This document shows positions 33,185-42,080 of a stretch of DNA of 64,000 nucleotides, piece by piece (within the stretch, counting starts at the first letter, position 1; each line of letters starts with the position of its first letter). Made by a program: the position numbers and the translations under genes. Source of the DNA: Adhaeribacter soli (GTDB taxonomy: Bacteria; Bacteroidota; Bacteroidia; Cytophagales; Hymenobacteraceae); NCBI RefSeq assembly GCF_008727925.1, contig NZ_VTWT01000010.1:116628-180627 (forward strand). Direction: 5' to 3'. The notes below the pieces were generated by a model. It ran no database searches, was not told the origin of the DNA, and worked only from the letters and a program-made list of their open reading frames with translations.

Positions 33185-34081
33185 ATGAAGCTAAGGCATA
33201 ACAGTTATAGAAAATTTCTCTCTATCTTCTTTATAAGTTTTCTTTTCTTGTCCTCCGGCACGGCAAAGGCCCAAATTGACAAAAAGCTTTGTAAAGCCTT
33301 TCTCGAGGCCAGCGAATTGTACCTGATCAATACTCCTTTCAATTCAGTTAAACTAACTACCGGAAATGGCAGGACTTTTACTTTTGAACAGCTGGTCCAG
33401 GAGAATTGGCCCTCTAAAAAAATAATTCAAATAGATGAGCAAGACTTTAATAAACTCAAAAACCGAAACCAGAAGTTCCATATAACAATTACAAATTGGA
33501 TTGTTACCACCACCGACCCTAATTATGCAGGAGCGCTTACGGGCCTCGCAATTCAAAGGGGGAAAACCGGATATTACCAAACCGATCATTTATTTTGGCT
33601 TCTACTTCCTTTAGATGAGCTTAAGAAAGGAGTTGTTCCGGAAAGGCTAATTTATGCGGTAGAAAACATAAGAAAAATACTTGAAAGTTCTGATGATAAC
33701 AGCATATTTGGGAATGGTTTCTATAAAAGCGCCGATTATAAGCAAATATTAAAATCAGACACCCTTTATGTAAAAGAAAGCCACCTTTCTTATTATTTCA
33801 ATTCGCCCGAGTTAGTTAAAAAGAATTATCCGTACCCTTTTAAAATCGTTAATGATGAACAATGGTTAAAGGCAATAGTGGAATCAAAGCCAAATGTATT
33901 ATTTGTTGATTATGTAAGAAGCGGAAACATTCCCCTCTCTAATGGAGGATGGGCGGTGGGAGATCGCAATGCAATCAATATTTATCAGGCTAAAAACGGA
34001 AGGCTGATTATTTCTTTATACCCTTGGAAGGGAATAGACCGCAAACTGGAAGGCTCTGTATTTAAAAAATTTGTTAAATAA
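33185..34081 (+). CDS. Secreted protein of unknown function
   Basis: 298 residues with a signal peptide ending near GTAKAQ; mature part mixed alpha/beta with many Lys and Tyr. No family recognised; the segment VVPERLIYAVENIRKILESSDD is helical. More AT-rich than dnaK and the following gene, so possibly acquired. Alone between an AT-rich gap and its own terminator. Confidence 0.75.
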   Translation: MKLRHNSYRKFLSIFFISFLFLSSGTAKAQIDKKLCKAFLEASELYLINTPFNSVKLTTGNGRTFTFEQLVQENWPSKKIIQIDEQDFNKLKNRNQKFHITITNWIVTTTDPNYAGALTGLAIQRGKTGYYQTDHLFWLLLPLDELKKGVVPERLIYAVENIRKILESSDDNSIFGNGFYKSADYKQILKSDTLYVKESHLSYYFNSPELVKKNYPYPFKIVNDEQWLKAIVESKPNVLFVDYVRSGNIPLSNGGWAVGDRNAINIYQAKNGRLIISLYPWKGIDRKLEGSVFKKFVK

Positions 34082-34097
34082 AATTAATCTATTCCCT

Positions 34098-34134
34098 TAA
34101 AGTCTCTCCCGGAAAACGGGAAAGACTTTTTGTT
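34098..34134 (+). terminator. Rho-independent terminator
   Basis: AAAGTCT and CCCG pair with CGGG and AGACTTT, separated by small unpaired CT/AA bases, followed by TTTTT. Confidence 0.8.
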
Positions 34135-34228
34135 TATTTCAGCTATTTGAGCTTTTCCGATCGCTAAAAAAACCGTATCGGAATCAGGTAAAAAGTCAAT
34201 TCCTTTGTAGTACCTAAACGCCTTCCCC

Positions 34229-35278
34229 GTGCTCCTCATTTCCAAGAAAAAGCTGATCTACCCGGTTTCGAAAAGCCTTCGGAAGTACCTGCAAAACTAC
34301 GACCGCGAAACCAGGCTGCCGGTGCAGTACAAAGACCTGATCCATTACACCGAGTCTTTTCCGTACTTCGATAAAAACGGCGTAGATACGCTCTGGCAAA
34401 CGGTGATGTACGAACAAAGCCGCCACCAGGAACTCAACGACGGCCTAACCATGACCTACGCGCTGCTGAAAACCGACGGCGATATTTCGGTAATGGAGCA
34501 CTTGCACGTTTCCCGCATCGATTACTGCACGTTCGGCAATACCCACCCCTTCCGCATCCAGATCCAGAACCGCCTGAACGACAACTACGATTATTTTTAC
34601 GTGAAGCGGGCCGATGCCTCGCGGGTATACGGGCTGGAACTGGAGCACATCCTCTCCCCGAGCCGCATAAATTACCTGGTAAACGAAGAAACCTTAATTG
34701 AAGAACACATTGCCGGCATTCCCGGCGACGTGTTTATAAAAGAATACCTGGAGCGGCCCAACTGCAATAAAGTGCGCATCGCCAAAGAGTTCGTAAAGTT
34801 CAACGAACGCTGTTTTATCCGCCTTTTAGGCGACATGCGCTCCTACAACTACGTGGTAGATGTTACTCCTGATTTCGAAGACGAACAGTACCGCGTCCGC
34901 TCCATCGACTTTGACCAGCAGAGCTACGAAGGGAAAAAAATCATGTACCTGCCGCAATTCTTTAAGGAAAACAATAAGGTAGTGGAGCTGGTAACCAAAC
35001 TACTCAAACCGCAGGCCATTCAGCAATACCAGAGCGAAGAGCGCACTTCCTTGTTCCATCGCCTCCGTTCCGCCCGTTACCGCCTTAAAGACCTGGTAGA
35101 CATTATGCGTTCCGACACCATTTCCACGCCCGAAAAAATCGCCCAGCTTGCCCGGGAACTGGCCGAACACCACAAAGCACCGGATTTTCTGAAATGTACA
35201 GGCATGGGTGATATTGTGCGGCTGCATTTAAAAACCATTCTGTCGCGGGAACCCCGCATCCGGCAACCGAAGCTCTGA
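34229..35278 (+). CDS. Conserved hypothetical protein, cytoplasmic
   Basis: 349 residues, no signal peptide or membrane span. Charged and probably alpha/beta, with the segments LEHILSPSRINYLVNEETLIEEHIAG and NVRSIDFDQQSYEGKK-like acidic region; the order of conserved-looking charged motifs (RIAKEFVKFNERCFIRLLGDMRSYNYVVDVTPD) faintly recalls kinase-like or nucleotide-binding folds, but I do not assign it. No ATG exists near the 5' end; GTG at 34229 gives MLLISKKKLIYPVSKSLR. Confidence 0.78.
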   Translation: MLLISKKKLIYPVSKSLRKYLQNYDRETRLPVQYKDLIHYTESFPYFDKNGVDTLWQTVMYEQSRHQELNDGLTMTYALLKTDGDISVMEHLHVSRIDYCTFGNTHPFRIQIQNRLNDNYDYFYVKRADASRVYGLELEHILSPSRINYLVNEETLIEEHIAGIPGDVFIKEYLERPNCNKVRIAKEFVKFNERCFIRLLGDMRSYNYVVDVTPDFEDEQYRVRSIDFDQQSYEGKKIMYLPQFFKENNKVVELVTKLLKPQAIQQYQSEERTSLFHRLRSARYRLKDLVDIMRSDTISTPEKIAQLARELAEHHKAPDFLKCTGMGDIVRLHLKTILSREPRIRQPKL

Positions 35279-35323
35279 TGCAATTGCCTGATTTATCAGG
35301 AATAGAAATGCTTGCCTGAACAT

Positions 35324-35974
35324 TTAGTTGAACTGATAGCTGATGCTTAAACTATAATTGAGCGCATTCATATCCTGCTTTACCGTAACGTTGTTGTTCT
35401 TGAACGTCGGTTTGGAATGGATCGAAAATATTTCGAGGCCAAACCCCACCCTATTTTCTACAATGCTTTTAATGCCTCCACCCCAGCCATACGCAAGTGC
35501 TTCGGCAGTAACTTTTTGGTCTGTTTGCCCGGAGGGCGTGGTCGTGACCTGGGGCAAGGTATTAAAAGTTAAGCCCGCTCCGCCTTTGAGGTATACCGAA
35601 AAAGCTTGCGAAACCGGGTATTTAAGAAGGAGGTTGCCCAGCAAATAACTGGTGCGCCATTTAGATTGCGCGTATAGCTTTGGCCCCATGACAGCCCGGT
35701 TTACTTCATAAAGGTCCAGGGCATGTCTTCTGATGCCGAAAGTACCGCTCAGCCCAAAGTAATCGCTCAAAAAATTCCCGTATTCTGCCGCCACATGAAA
35801 ACCCTTAACTGCCAGCCCGGCATTCTGGTTATTGGCCGACAAACTACCAAAGTCGCCTTGCGGCACGCTTAAGCCGGTGCGTATAGCAAAAAATCCCTTT
35901 TCCGATAATCCTTCTCCGGCCCAACTGTTCAAACTCAGGGCACACAAGCAAAACAAAAGTAGATTTCTCTTCAT
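35324..35974 (-). CDS. Outer-membrane beta-barrel protein
   Basis: 216 residues from the ATG at 35974 (MKRNLLLFCLCALSLNSWAGEG), signal peptide, then alternating amphipathic strands (GFFAIRTGLSVPQGDFG, FLSDYFGLSGTFGIRRHALDLYE, YLKGGAGLTFNTL) and a C-terminal aromatic strand LSISYQFN, the usual signal for outer-membrane insertion. It fits the small OmpW/porin-like eight-strand group of Bacteroidota. A longer frame to 36001 is less likely because it precedes the signal peptide. Confidence 0.85.
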   Translation of the reverse strand: MKRNLLLFCLCALSLNSWAGEGLSEKGFFAIRTGLSVPQGDFGSLSANNQNAGLAVKGFHVAAEYGNFLSDYFGLSGTFGIRRHALDLYEVNRAVMGPKLYAQSKWRTSYLLGNLLLKYPVSQAFSVYLKGGAGLTFNTLPQVTTTPSGQTDQKVTAEALAYGWGGGIKSIVENRVGFGLEIFSIHSKPTFKNNNVTVKQDMNALNYSLSISYQFN

Positions 35975-36131
35975 AAAAATGAGATTGTTATGAAACGGCA
36001 AAATAACAATATTTCTTATGAAGTTAAGTCCCTAAAAAGCAAAGAATATACGAATATAAAATTCAATCGAAAAAAAACCTTTACTCAAAATAACGAATGG
36101 TGCAAAGAAGCAAAATGCTGGAATTTCAGAA

Positions 36132-36551
36132 TCATCCCTTTTCGATGCGATCCAATTCCTTGTCCAGCAATTCAGCCAGGTCAACTGTTCTCCCATCGCT
36201 AAACCGGATCAAATAGGGCTTCCCGGAGGAAGATTCCGATGCCAGCTTCTCCACAAACTGCCTGGCGGTATCTACTTTTTTCCGGTGCTTCTTATACTTT
36301 TTCTCCAGATGGTCGGCCGCTTTAGCAGGGGTATATTCCTTGCCATTCCGGATAAAAACCGCTCCCTGCATGTTCCGGACATAAGCAATTAACCGGCTCA
36401 CCTTTTCCGACTCATCCTGTTTCAGTCCTCGTCTGTTTAACGCTTCGAAACCTGCTCCGGGAGCTTTAGTCAGCGAGATCAAGCCTGCAAGTGCCTTTGG
36501 AGCATACCCCAGCGAAATTAAAATTCCCAGACAATAAAATACTTTTTTCAT
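36132..36551 (-). CDS. DUF5329-like secreted protein, paralogue 1
   Basis: 139 residues with a signal peptide (MKKVFYCLGILISLGYAPKALAG). The mature part matches the DUF5329 pattern: LIAYVRNMQGAVFIRNGKEYTPAKAADHLEKKYKK, DTARQFVEKLASESSSGKPYLIRFSDG, ELLDKELDRIEKG. About 45% alike to the gene at 36831, so they arose by duplication. Function unknown; probably periplasmic. The ATG at 36551 is chosen because it starts the signal peptide. Confidence 0.82.
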   Translation of the reverse strand: MKKVFYCLGILISLGYAPKALAGLISLTKAPGAGFEALNRRGLKQDESEKVSRLIAYVRNMQGAVFIRNGKEYTPAKAADHLEKKYKKHRKKVDTARQFVEKLASESSSGKPYLIRFSDGRTVDLAELLDKELDRIEKG

Positions 36552-36771
36552 ATCAAACCAATAAATGTAATCGGCTTTCCGGCAACCCAGGTTCAAGCGT
36601 AGCTACCTAAATTAACCAGCTCATTAGTTGGTTGTTGATACTTTCCCTTTGTTTTATAACACCTTCACTTCAAAACTAAAATTCAGGATTTTGCAGCACG
36701 CAATATCTCCGATCGGTTATTATTTTAAGCAATACCAAAACCACTATCTGCAAAACGCTATGGCGGAAACA

Positions 36772-36802
36772 AAAAAAACCTTCCCGATTAGAGAAGGCTT
36801 TT
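36772..36802 (-). terminator. Terminator for DUF5329 paralogue 2
   Basis: On the minus strand GCCTTC pairs with GGAAGG around a 7-8-nt loop and is followed by eight T, 29 bp after the stop at 36831. Confidence 0.75.
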
Positions 36803-36830
36803 CAAGAGAGAAAGGATCGGTTATGCCGCT

Positions 36831-37235
36831 TTATTTCTCGATCCGTTCCAGTTCTTTCAGCAGTAATTCACGGCTGAAATAGGTTTTACCTTCTTTCATC
36901 CGGATCTGGTATTTCTTGCCCGACATCGACGATTCGGAAGCCAGGTTATCGATAAACTGGCGGGCCGTTTTTATGCGGCTGCCGGCGTTTTTCCGCTTCA
37001 GCTCCAGGTGTTCGGCGGCGGCTTTGGCAGAGTATTCGCTTCCGTTCCGGATAAAAGTTGCTCCTTCCAGGCCCCGGATGTAATTTATCAGGTGCTCGAT
37101 CTTCTGGTCTTCCGTTAGTTTCCGGGCCGATACGGTTGCCGGTTTAATGCCACCGGTTTTTCCCTGCTGGGCCATAACCTGCTGGCTCCAACCCGTTAGC
37201 AGCAGCGCAAAAGTGAACGTAAATAGTTTATGCAT
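36831..37235 (-). CDS. DUF5329-like secreted protein, paralogue 2
   Basis: 134 residues with a signal peptide (MHKLFTFTFALLLTGWSQQVMAQ) and the same domain as the gene at 36132: LINYIRGLEGATFIRNGSEYSAKAAAEHLELKRK, IKTARQFIDNLASESSMSGKKYQIRM, LLKELERIEK. It keeps the stricter family motif (RNGSEYSAK, SGKKYQIR), so it is probably the ancestral copy. It has its own terminator, so the two copies are separate units. Confidence 0.85.
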   Translation of the reverse strand: MHKLFTFTFALLLTGWSQQVMAQQGKTGGIKPATVSARKLTEDQKIEHLINYIRGLEGATFIRNGSEYSAKAAAEHLELKRKNAGSRIKTARQFIDNLASESSMSGKKYQIRMKEGKTYFSRELLLKELERIEK

Positions 37236-37984
37236 ACCAAATTGAATTTAAATCTTGTTCCGAAGAGGCTTGTTCCCAATAATCCTGCCAATTATAAGCA
37301 ATATATTCTTCCCAACGAAACAGCCAGGAAGTTCTTCAGCCTTCGGAATTTATAAAAACAGCAAAAGCCGGAGGTTCTCCGGCTCTTACTTAATTACAAA
37401 CAACCTTGTGCCGCTTAAAAGAAGCAGCTTATTTGCCCCTATCAGCCCAAGTATTATTTAAGATCGAAAATACCTGCTCTCACCCAGGCAAACCAATCCT
37501 TAAATAATAAATTCCTCAGGCTGCAATTGAAGTGGTCCTTCAAAAACAAGATTACTAACCCCAAATGTAACTGGAGAAATTAAAAAATGAAATACCTACA
37601 ATTGGGTATTTTTAACTAAGTTACCTCTTTTCAAATTAAAATAATTACAATAAAATAGGCAATATTCCCAAAACCTATGCCAGCTACCTGGTTTTCCCTT
37701 AAACTCCTGTTTGGTCTTTTTCTTAGCATTCAGAAAATATGGCCTGCACGAACAGGCAGAAAAATCTGATTTTTCCCTGTGGCGGAGTTTGAGCATAAGT
37801 GGTTACCCTACGGCCCCTTTACGAAAAAAATTATCCCAGCTTCTGCTGTGGATCAGCCTGCTAAACAAGCCTTTTCCCCTTTCCGGATTATTAATACAGG
37901 AAGAGCAATCTGCCCGTCGCTTGTGTCTGAAAAATCCTTTTAGAATATTAACCTGGTAAATTGATATTGTCCAACATCTGCATT

Positions 37985-38032
37985 CCAGGCTCCCGGTGAC
38001 GCAGATCATTTCAAATGATGATCTGCTGCCTG
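37985..38032. promoter_or_regulatory. Large hairpin just upstream of the decarboxylase promoter
   Basis: Outer CCAGGC (37985-37990) pairs with GCCTGG and inner GCAGATCATTT pairs with AAATGATGATCTGC (one bulge). It ends about 21 bp before the -7 box TAATTTTG (38054-38061), covering the usual site of an upstream promoter element, so it could be an operator. Confidence 0.5.
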
Positions 38033-38053
38033 GTTTCCCGGCAGAAAGGCAGG

Positions 38054-38061
38054 TAATTTTG
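38054..38061 (+). promoter_or_regulatory. -7 promoter box for the PLP decarboxylase
   Basis: TAATTTTG fits TAnnTTTG, 21 bp before the ATG. Confidence 0.5.
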
Positions 38062-38082
38062 ACCCGGTCATGAAGTAAACCT

Positions 38083-39345
38083 ATGCAAAACCTGAACATG
38101 TTCTGGGAAAGATATTCGCACGATGCCATTAACCAGCGGGTAGAAGAAGCCCTGCAGCAAAATATAAACCTGCACAAAGAGCCCGTGCTGGGTATTCCCG
38201 GCACTTACCTCGATCAGGAGGAATTCTACGAAGATGCCCCTTTTCTGCAGGATGCCCCTTTTCTGAGAACCCTGATCGCGAATCCCAACCACATCGGCTG
38301 CCATACGCTTTCCGACAACCACCTGAGTTACTTTAAAGGTACCCAGCAACTGGAAACCGAACTGATCCGGATCTGTGCCGAACAGATCTTCGGCGGCCAG
38401 CCCAACCAGCAGGACGGCTACGTAACGCCCGGCGGCACGGAAGCCAATATTCAGGCCATGTGGATCTACCGGAATTACTTTATGCACGAGAAGAAAGCCC
38501 GGCCGGAAGAAATAGCGGTACTCTTCTCGCAGGACAGCCACTACTCCATGCCCAAAGGCGTGAATCTGCTGGGCTTGCCGGCCGCCGTGCTGCCCGTAGA
38601 CGATTGCACCCGGCAAATAAACCAGGAAGCCCTGGAAAAAACCGTAGCAGATCTGACCGAAAAAGGCATTAAGCACTATATCCTGATTCTGAACCTTTCC
38701 ACCACCATGTTCGGCTCGGTAGATGACATTGCCCGGATCACCACGTTCCTGAAAGAAAAACAGCTGGATTTCCGGCTTCACATCGATGCGGCCTTCGGCG
38801 GTTTTATTTACCCGTTCACCAATCCGGAAAGCGCGTTCTCGTTCCGGAACCCGGATATTACCTCCATTACCATCGATGCCCACAAAATGCTGCAAACGCC
38901 CTATGGTACCGGTATTTTCCTGATCCGGAAAGGCTGGATGGAATACGTTTGCACCGAAGAAGCCCAGTACATTCCGGGCAAAGACTTTACGCTTTGCGGC
39001 AGCCGCTCCGGCGCCAACGCCATTTCCGTCTGGATGATCCTGCGCACGCATGGCTCGGAAGGCTGGCGCGTTAAAATGCAGCAGCTCAACGACCGCACCA
39101 CCCGCCTCTGCCATAAACTTACCGGTTTGGGCATAGACTATTTCCGCAACCCCTACATCAATATTATTGCCATAAGAAGCAGGTTTGTCTCCGCCAGATT
39201 AGCTGCCAAATACCACCTGGTAGCCGACACTTACGAGCGGGAGCCCGGCTGGTATAAAATTGTGGTAATGCCCCACGTACGCCAAGGAATCCTGGACCAG
39301 TTTATCTCCGAACTTCAGGCCGAACAATTGCCGGTAGAAGTATAG
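38083..39345 (+). CDS. PLP-dependent group II decarboxylase
   Basis: 420 residues, type I fold. PLP-stacking His153 (SQDSHYSMPKG), PLP Asp235 (HIDAAFGG) and Schiff-base Lys268 (IDAHKML). The family decarboxylates Glu, Asp, Tyr, His or related amino acids; the substrate cannot be read from sequence. Residues 51-56 and 57-62 are a tandem repeat (DAPFLQ DAPFLR) caused by an 18-bp duplication at 38233-38268. Alone, with a terminator behind and a hairpin/promoter in front. Confidence 0.9.
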   Translation: MQNLNMFWERYSHDAINQRVEEALQQNINLHKEPVLGIPGTYLDQEEFYEDAPFLQDAPFLRTLIANPNHIGCHTLSDNHLSYFKGTQQLETELIRICAEQIFGGQPNQQDGYVTPGGTEANIQAMWIYRNYFMHEKKARPEEIAVLFSQDSHYSMPKGVNLLGLPAAVLPVDDCTRQINQEALEKTVADLTEKGIKHYILILNLSTTMFGSVDDIARITTFLKEKQLDFRLHIDAAFGGFIYPFTNPESAFSFRNPDITSITIDAHKMLQTPYGTGIFLIRKGWMEYVCTEEAQYIPGKDFTLCGSRSGANAISVWMILRTHGSEGWRVKMQQLNDRTTRLCHKLTGLGIDYFRNPYINIIAIRSRFVSARLAAKYHLVADTYEREPGWYKIVVMPHVRQGILDQFISELQAEQLPVEV

Positions 39346-39368
39346 TTTGTTTTCATAAGGATGATTGG

Positions 39369-39403
39369 AAAGTCTTTCTGCTTTGCGGGAAGACTTTTTT
39401 CTT
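39369..39403 (+). terminator. Rho-independent terminator
   Basis: AAGTCTTTCTGC pairs with GCGGGAAGACTT (two mismatches) around TTT, followed by TTTTTT. Confidence 0.82.
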
Positions 39404-39590
39404 TTAACCGGTAGCGTTTTTAACTGAATACCAGCGCCATTCAGATACTTCCGGAATCAGGTAAATATCCCCAAAAATGTAAGATTACCGTAGCGTATTT
39501 TTTATAAACCAATTCTTACTAGTTCTTCCCCATTATCAAGGAGTTTCTCTCCTTTGCCGGACTGAAAATTCTTCAATCGTTACCTGACAG

Positions 39591-41849
39591 CTACTTTGCC
39601 TGTAACTGCCACCGGATACCCACAAACCCTCTCCTGCCCTGCATGGGTGCATAATTATAAGTTGTATCGAAAGTATAACCGTGCGGATTATCGGTTCCGG
39701 TATGTTTATCGAACGGATCGAAGGGGCGCATTAAGGGGTTTTCGGGCAGGAAGTTATACAGGTTCTTAATGCCGAAATAAACTTCCAGGTGGTTTTTAAA
39801 CTTTTTGGTAACCTGCACATTGTCCTGCACAAACCACGGCGATTTTTCCGACCGGAAATCATTTTCCAGCACCGGTAAATGCATAGGCCCGTAAAGCCGG
39901 CCGGTATAATCTACCGTTATTCCGGGCTTACCAAAAGTATAACTGACGGCATAAGTAGCCGATACCTTCGGGGCGTGCAGCTGGGGTTGTTTTTCATCGC
40001 TTTTATCCCCGGTATTCTGCACGGTATAAACTTCCATTAGCGTAGTACCGGCATTGAGTTTTAAAGGGAAATTGAACATCCAATCGGCGTTGAAAGTCCC
40101 CCCCCGCGAAATGGCATAGCCCTGCAGATTCCGGTAAATGATCTGGTTTGGGTCGGTCAAGAAATCGCCCATGATCCGGTTGGTGAAATAAGTGTAAAAC
40201 AAACTGCCGTCTACGTTCAGGTAACCCTTATTCAGATCGATGAATTTCTGGTAGTTCAGGCTGGCGTTCCAGCTCCGTTCGGGTTTCAGGTTTTCCAGAA
40301 TTACTACTTCCCGGGAGCCGGTAAGCGCGGCATGGTCTTCGGTGAACAGGTTTACCACCCGGTAGCCGTTACCGGCATTTAAGCGAAAAACGTTATGGTT
40401 ATTGGGCGAAAACTTAAAACCCAGCCGCGGCGAAAAAATACCGCCATGCGTTGAATTGTAATCGAACCGAATGCCAGGCATGGAAGTTAGCTTCTCCGAT
40501 AAGCTGATCTCATTCTGCACAAAAATTCCGGGCAGATAAAGTTGTTGGGGCTGGTTGTTCCCGTTTACTTTCTGGGTACCGGGCGTATTGTCGTCGTAGA
40601 AAGTGTACCGGAAAGGCAGGCCGACCAGAATTTCGTGGCGTTTCAGGCTTTTGTTCCAAAGCAGTTGCGCAAACGCGATGTGCTGGTTTGCCAGGTAAAG
40701 CAGGTTGCCGTAAGCCGAATTCTGCCGGTGGTTGTTGTACGAAAACTGCAGACTGATCTTTTCCGGCAGGGGTAACTCATAACTTCCGATCACTTCCAGC
40801 CGTTTGGTGTAGATCGATTCTCCGTAAATGCTGTCGCCGCCCCGGAATTCCGGTTGCCACTGCATTTCCCCGCCCCAGCGGTCTTCGTAAAGATAGCGTG
40901 CCGCGAGGTTAGCCAACCGGTTTTCCTTCCGCCCGAAACTCCATTTGTTGAACACTGAGATCCGCTCCTGCAGGGTTATATCGGTAAAATTATCGTGGTT
41001 CACATCGCGCCGGTCCTGAAAAGTAAAAGCATTAATTCCAAGCAAGGATTGTGCATTTCCAAGCTCCGACTTTACCGCCAGGTCGGCATTAAACTCCCGG
41101 TGCGAAGTGGCCATCAGGTCGGCAGAAACTAAAGGCGCATCTTTCGGGCTTTTGGTAATGATGTTGATGAGTCCGCCCACGGCTTCGGAACCGTACAGCG
41201 TAGAGGCCGGTCCTTTTACCACTTCCACCCGTTGAATCAGGCTGTTAGGAATGCCGCTGAGCCCGTAAACGCTGCCCAGAGAACTTACAATCGGCATGCC
41301 GTCGATGGTCACCATGGTATAAGGCCCTTCCATGCCGTTGATGTGGATGTCGCCGGTATTGCAGACGTTGCAGTTGAGCTGGGGCTGCACGCCGTTCACC
41401 ATTTGCAAGGCTTCAAAAACGCTGGGCGTGGGGTTTTTCTGAAACAGTTTCGGCGTATAAACCTCTACGTGCACCGGCGACTGCATCACGTAGGTTTCTT
41501 TCATGGTGCCGCTTACCACTACTTCCTGCAACTGCCGCGTAGCTTTCTGCAGTTCTATTTTCAAGTGCAGTTTTTCAGCCCCAACTCCTATCCTTTTCTG
41601 ATAAGGCTGAAAACCAACCGTATTTACCAACAGTTCATAATTGCCGGCCGGAATGTTCTTTATCGTAAAATTGCCATTCTCATCGGCCGTTGTCCCATAG
41701 GAAGTTCCCTTCAACCCAACCGCGGCAAAACTTACCCCTTCGCCTTCAGCCGTTACTTTCCCTGTGATTTCAGCTTTCAGATTTTGCCCACTAGCAGCCT
41801 TGTTCAGCATAAAAGTAACGAAGAGAAACAGGAGTAAATGTTTTTGCAT
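39591..41849 (-). CDS. TonB-dependent outer-membrane receptor
   Basis: 752 residues: signal peptide to about 22, carboxypeptidase-D-regulatory-like domain (about 25-110; ITGKVTAEGEGVSFAAVGLKGT, PAGNYELLVNTVGFQPYQ), plug domain (about 120-240; FEALQMVNGVQPQLNCNVCNTGDIHINGMEGPYTMVTIDGMPI, VEVVKGPASTLYGSEAVGGLINIITK) and a 22-strand barrel ending in aromatic residues (GIRWQLQAK). The NCNVCNTGDIHINGMEG stretch is typical of receptors of the FecA/copper or vitamin-type group but the ligand is unknown. No SusD partner is adjacent, so it is not a Sus-type polysaccharide system. Confidence 0.94.
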   Translation of the reverse strand: MQKHLLLFLFVTFMLNKAASGQNLKAEITGKVTAEGEGVSFAAVGLKGTSYGTTADENGNFTIKNIPAGNYELLVNTVGFQPYQKRIGVGAEKLHLKIELQKATRQLQEVVVSGTMKETYVMQSPVHVEVYTPKLFQKNPTPSVFEALQMVNGVQPQLNCNVCNTGDIHINGMEGPYTMVTIDGMPIVSSLGSVYGLSGIPNSLIQRVEVVKGPASTLYGSEAVGGLINIITKSPKDAPLVSADLMATSHREFNADLAVKSELGNAQSLLGINAFTFQDRRDVNHDNFTDITLQERISVFNKWSFGRKENRLANLAARYLYEDRWGGEMQWQPEFRGGDSIYGESIYTKRLEVIGSYELPLPEKISLQFSYNNHRQNSAYGNLLYLANQHIAFAQLLWNKSLKRHEILVGLPFRYTFYDDNTPGTQKVNGNNQPQQLYLPGIFVQNEISLSEKLTSMPGIRFDYNSTHGGIFSPRLGFKFSPNNHNVFRLNAGNGYRVVNLFTEDHAALTGSREVVILENLKPERSWNASLNYQKFIDLNKGYLNVDGSLFYTYFTNRIMGDFLTDPNQIIYRNLQGYAISRGGTFNADWMFNFPLKLNAGTTLMEVYTVQNTGDKSDEKQPQLHAPKVSATYAVSYTFGKPGITVDYTGRLYGPMHLPVLENDFRSEKSPWFVQDNVQVTKKFKNHLEVYFGIKNLYNFLPENPLMRPFDPFDKHTGTDNPHGYTFDTTYNYAPMQGRRGFVGIRWQLQAK

Positions 41850-41996
41850 ATTGCCTGATTTTATAATTTCCGAAATCTATATTTAAACTACCTTAAATTT
41901 AACAATGCAATGTACATTAATTTTATTTTTAGATTGGTCTAATTTTAAAACATTAACTTCAAAAGACGGAAAAAAGTTATTGTCTAAGCATAAAAA

Positions 41997-42024
41997 AAGC
42001 CCGATTGCGGTTGCAATCAGGCTT
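41997..42024 (-). terminator. Terminator of the acyltransferase gene
   Basis: A 12-bp stem with one mismatch around GGTT; on the minus strand it is followed by seven T. It lies 57 bp past the stop at 42081. Confidence 0.82.
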
Positions 42025-42080
42025 ACAGCTTTATTGATAAAAGCTTTATTGAAGGTGCGTACGGTTAATTTATGCTTTAC

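Larger units (their letters stand above)
37236..38082. other. Long gene-free stretch
   Basis: About 850 bp without a convincing gene. It holds a perfect 8-bp hairpin (37366-37373/37377-37384, loop GTT) that would act as a terminator on the minus strand, and the large hairpin 37985-38032. A minus-strand stop at about 37388 closes a 23-codon open tail rich in Leu (ANKLLLLSGTRLFVIK), perhaps a decayed gene end. Confidence 0.55.

Noticed and set aside
37255..37461. 68-codon plus-strand frame
   Set aside because: Low-complexity, no start context, no family; overlaps a minus-strand terminator-like hairpin.
38068..39114. 348-codon minus-strand frame
   Set aside because: Antisense shadow of the PLP decarboxylase gene, which has all catalytic residues.
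41232..41837. 201-codon plus-strand frame
   Set aside because: Antisense shadow of the TonB-dependent receptor gene, whose domains are complete.
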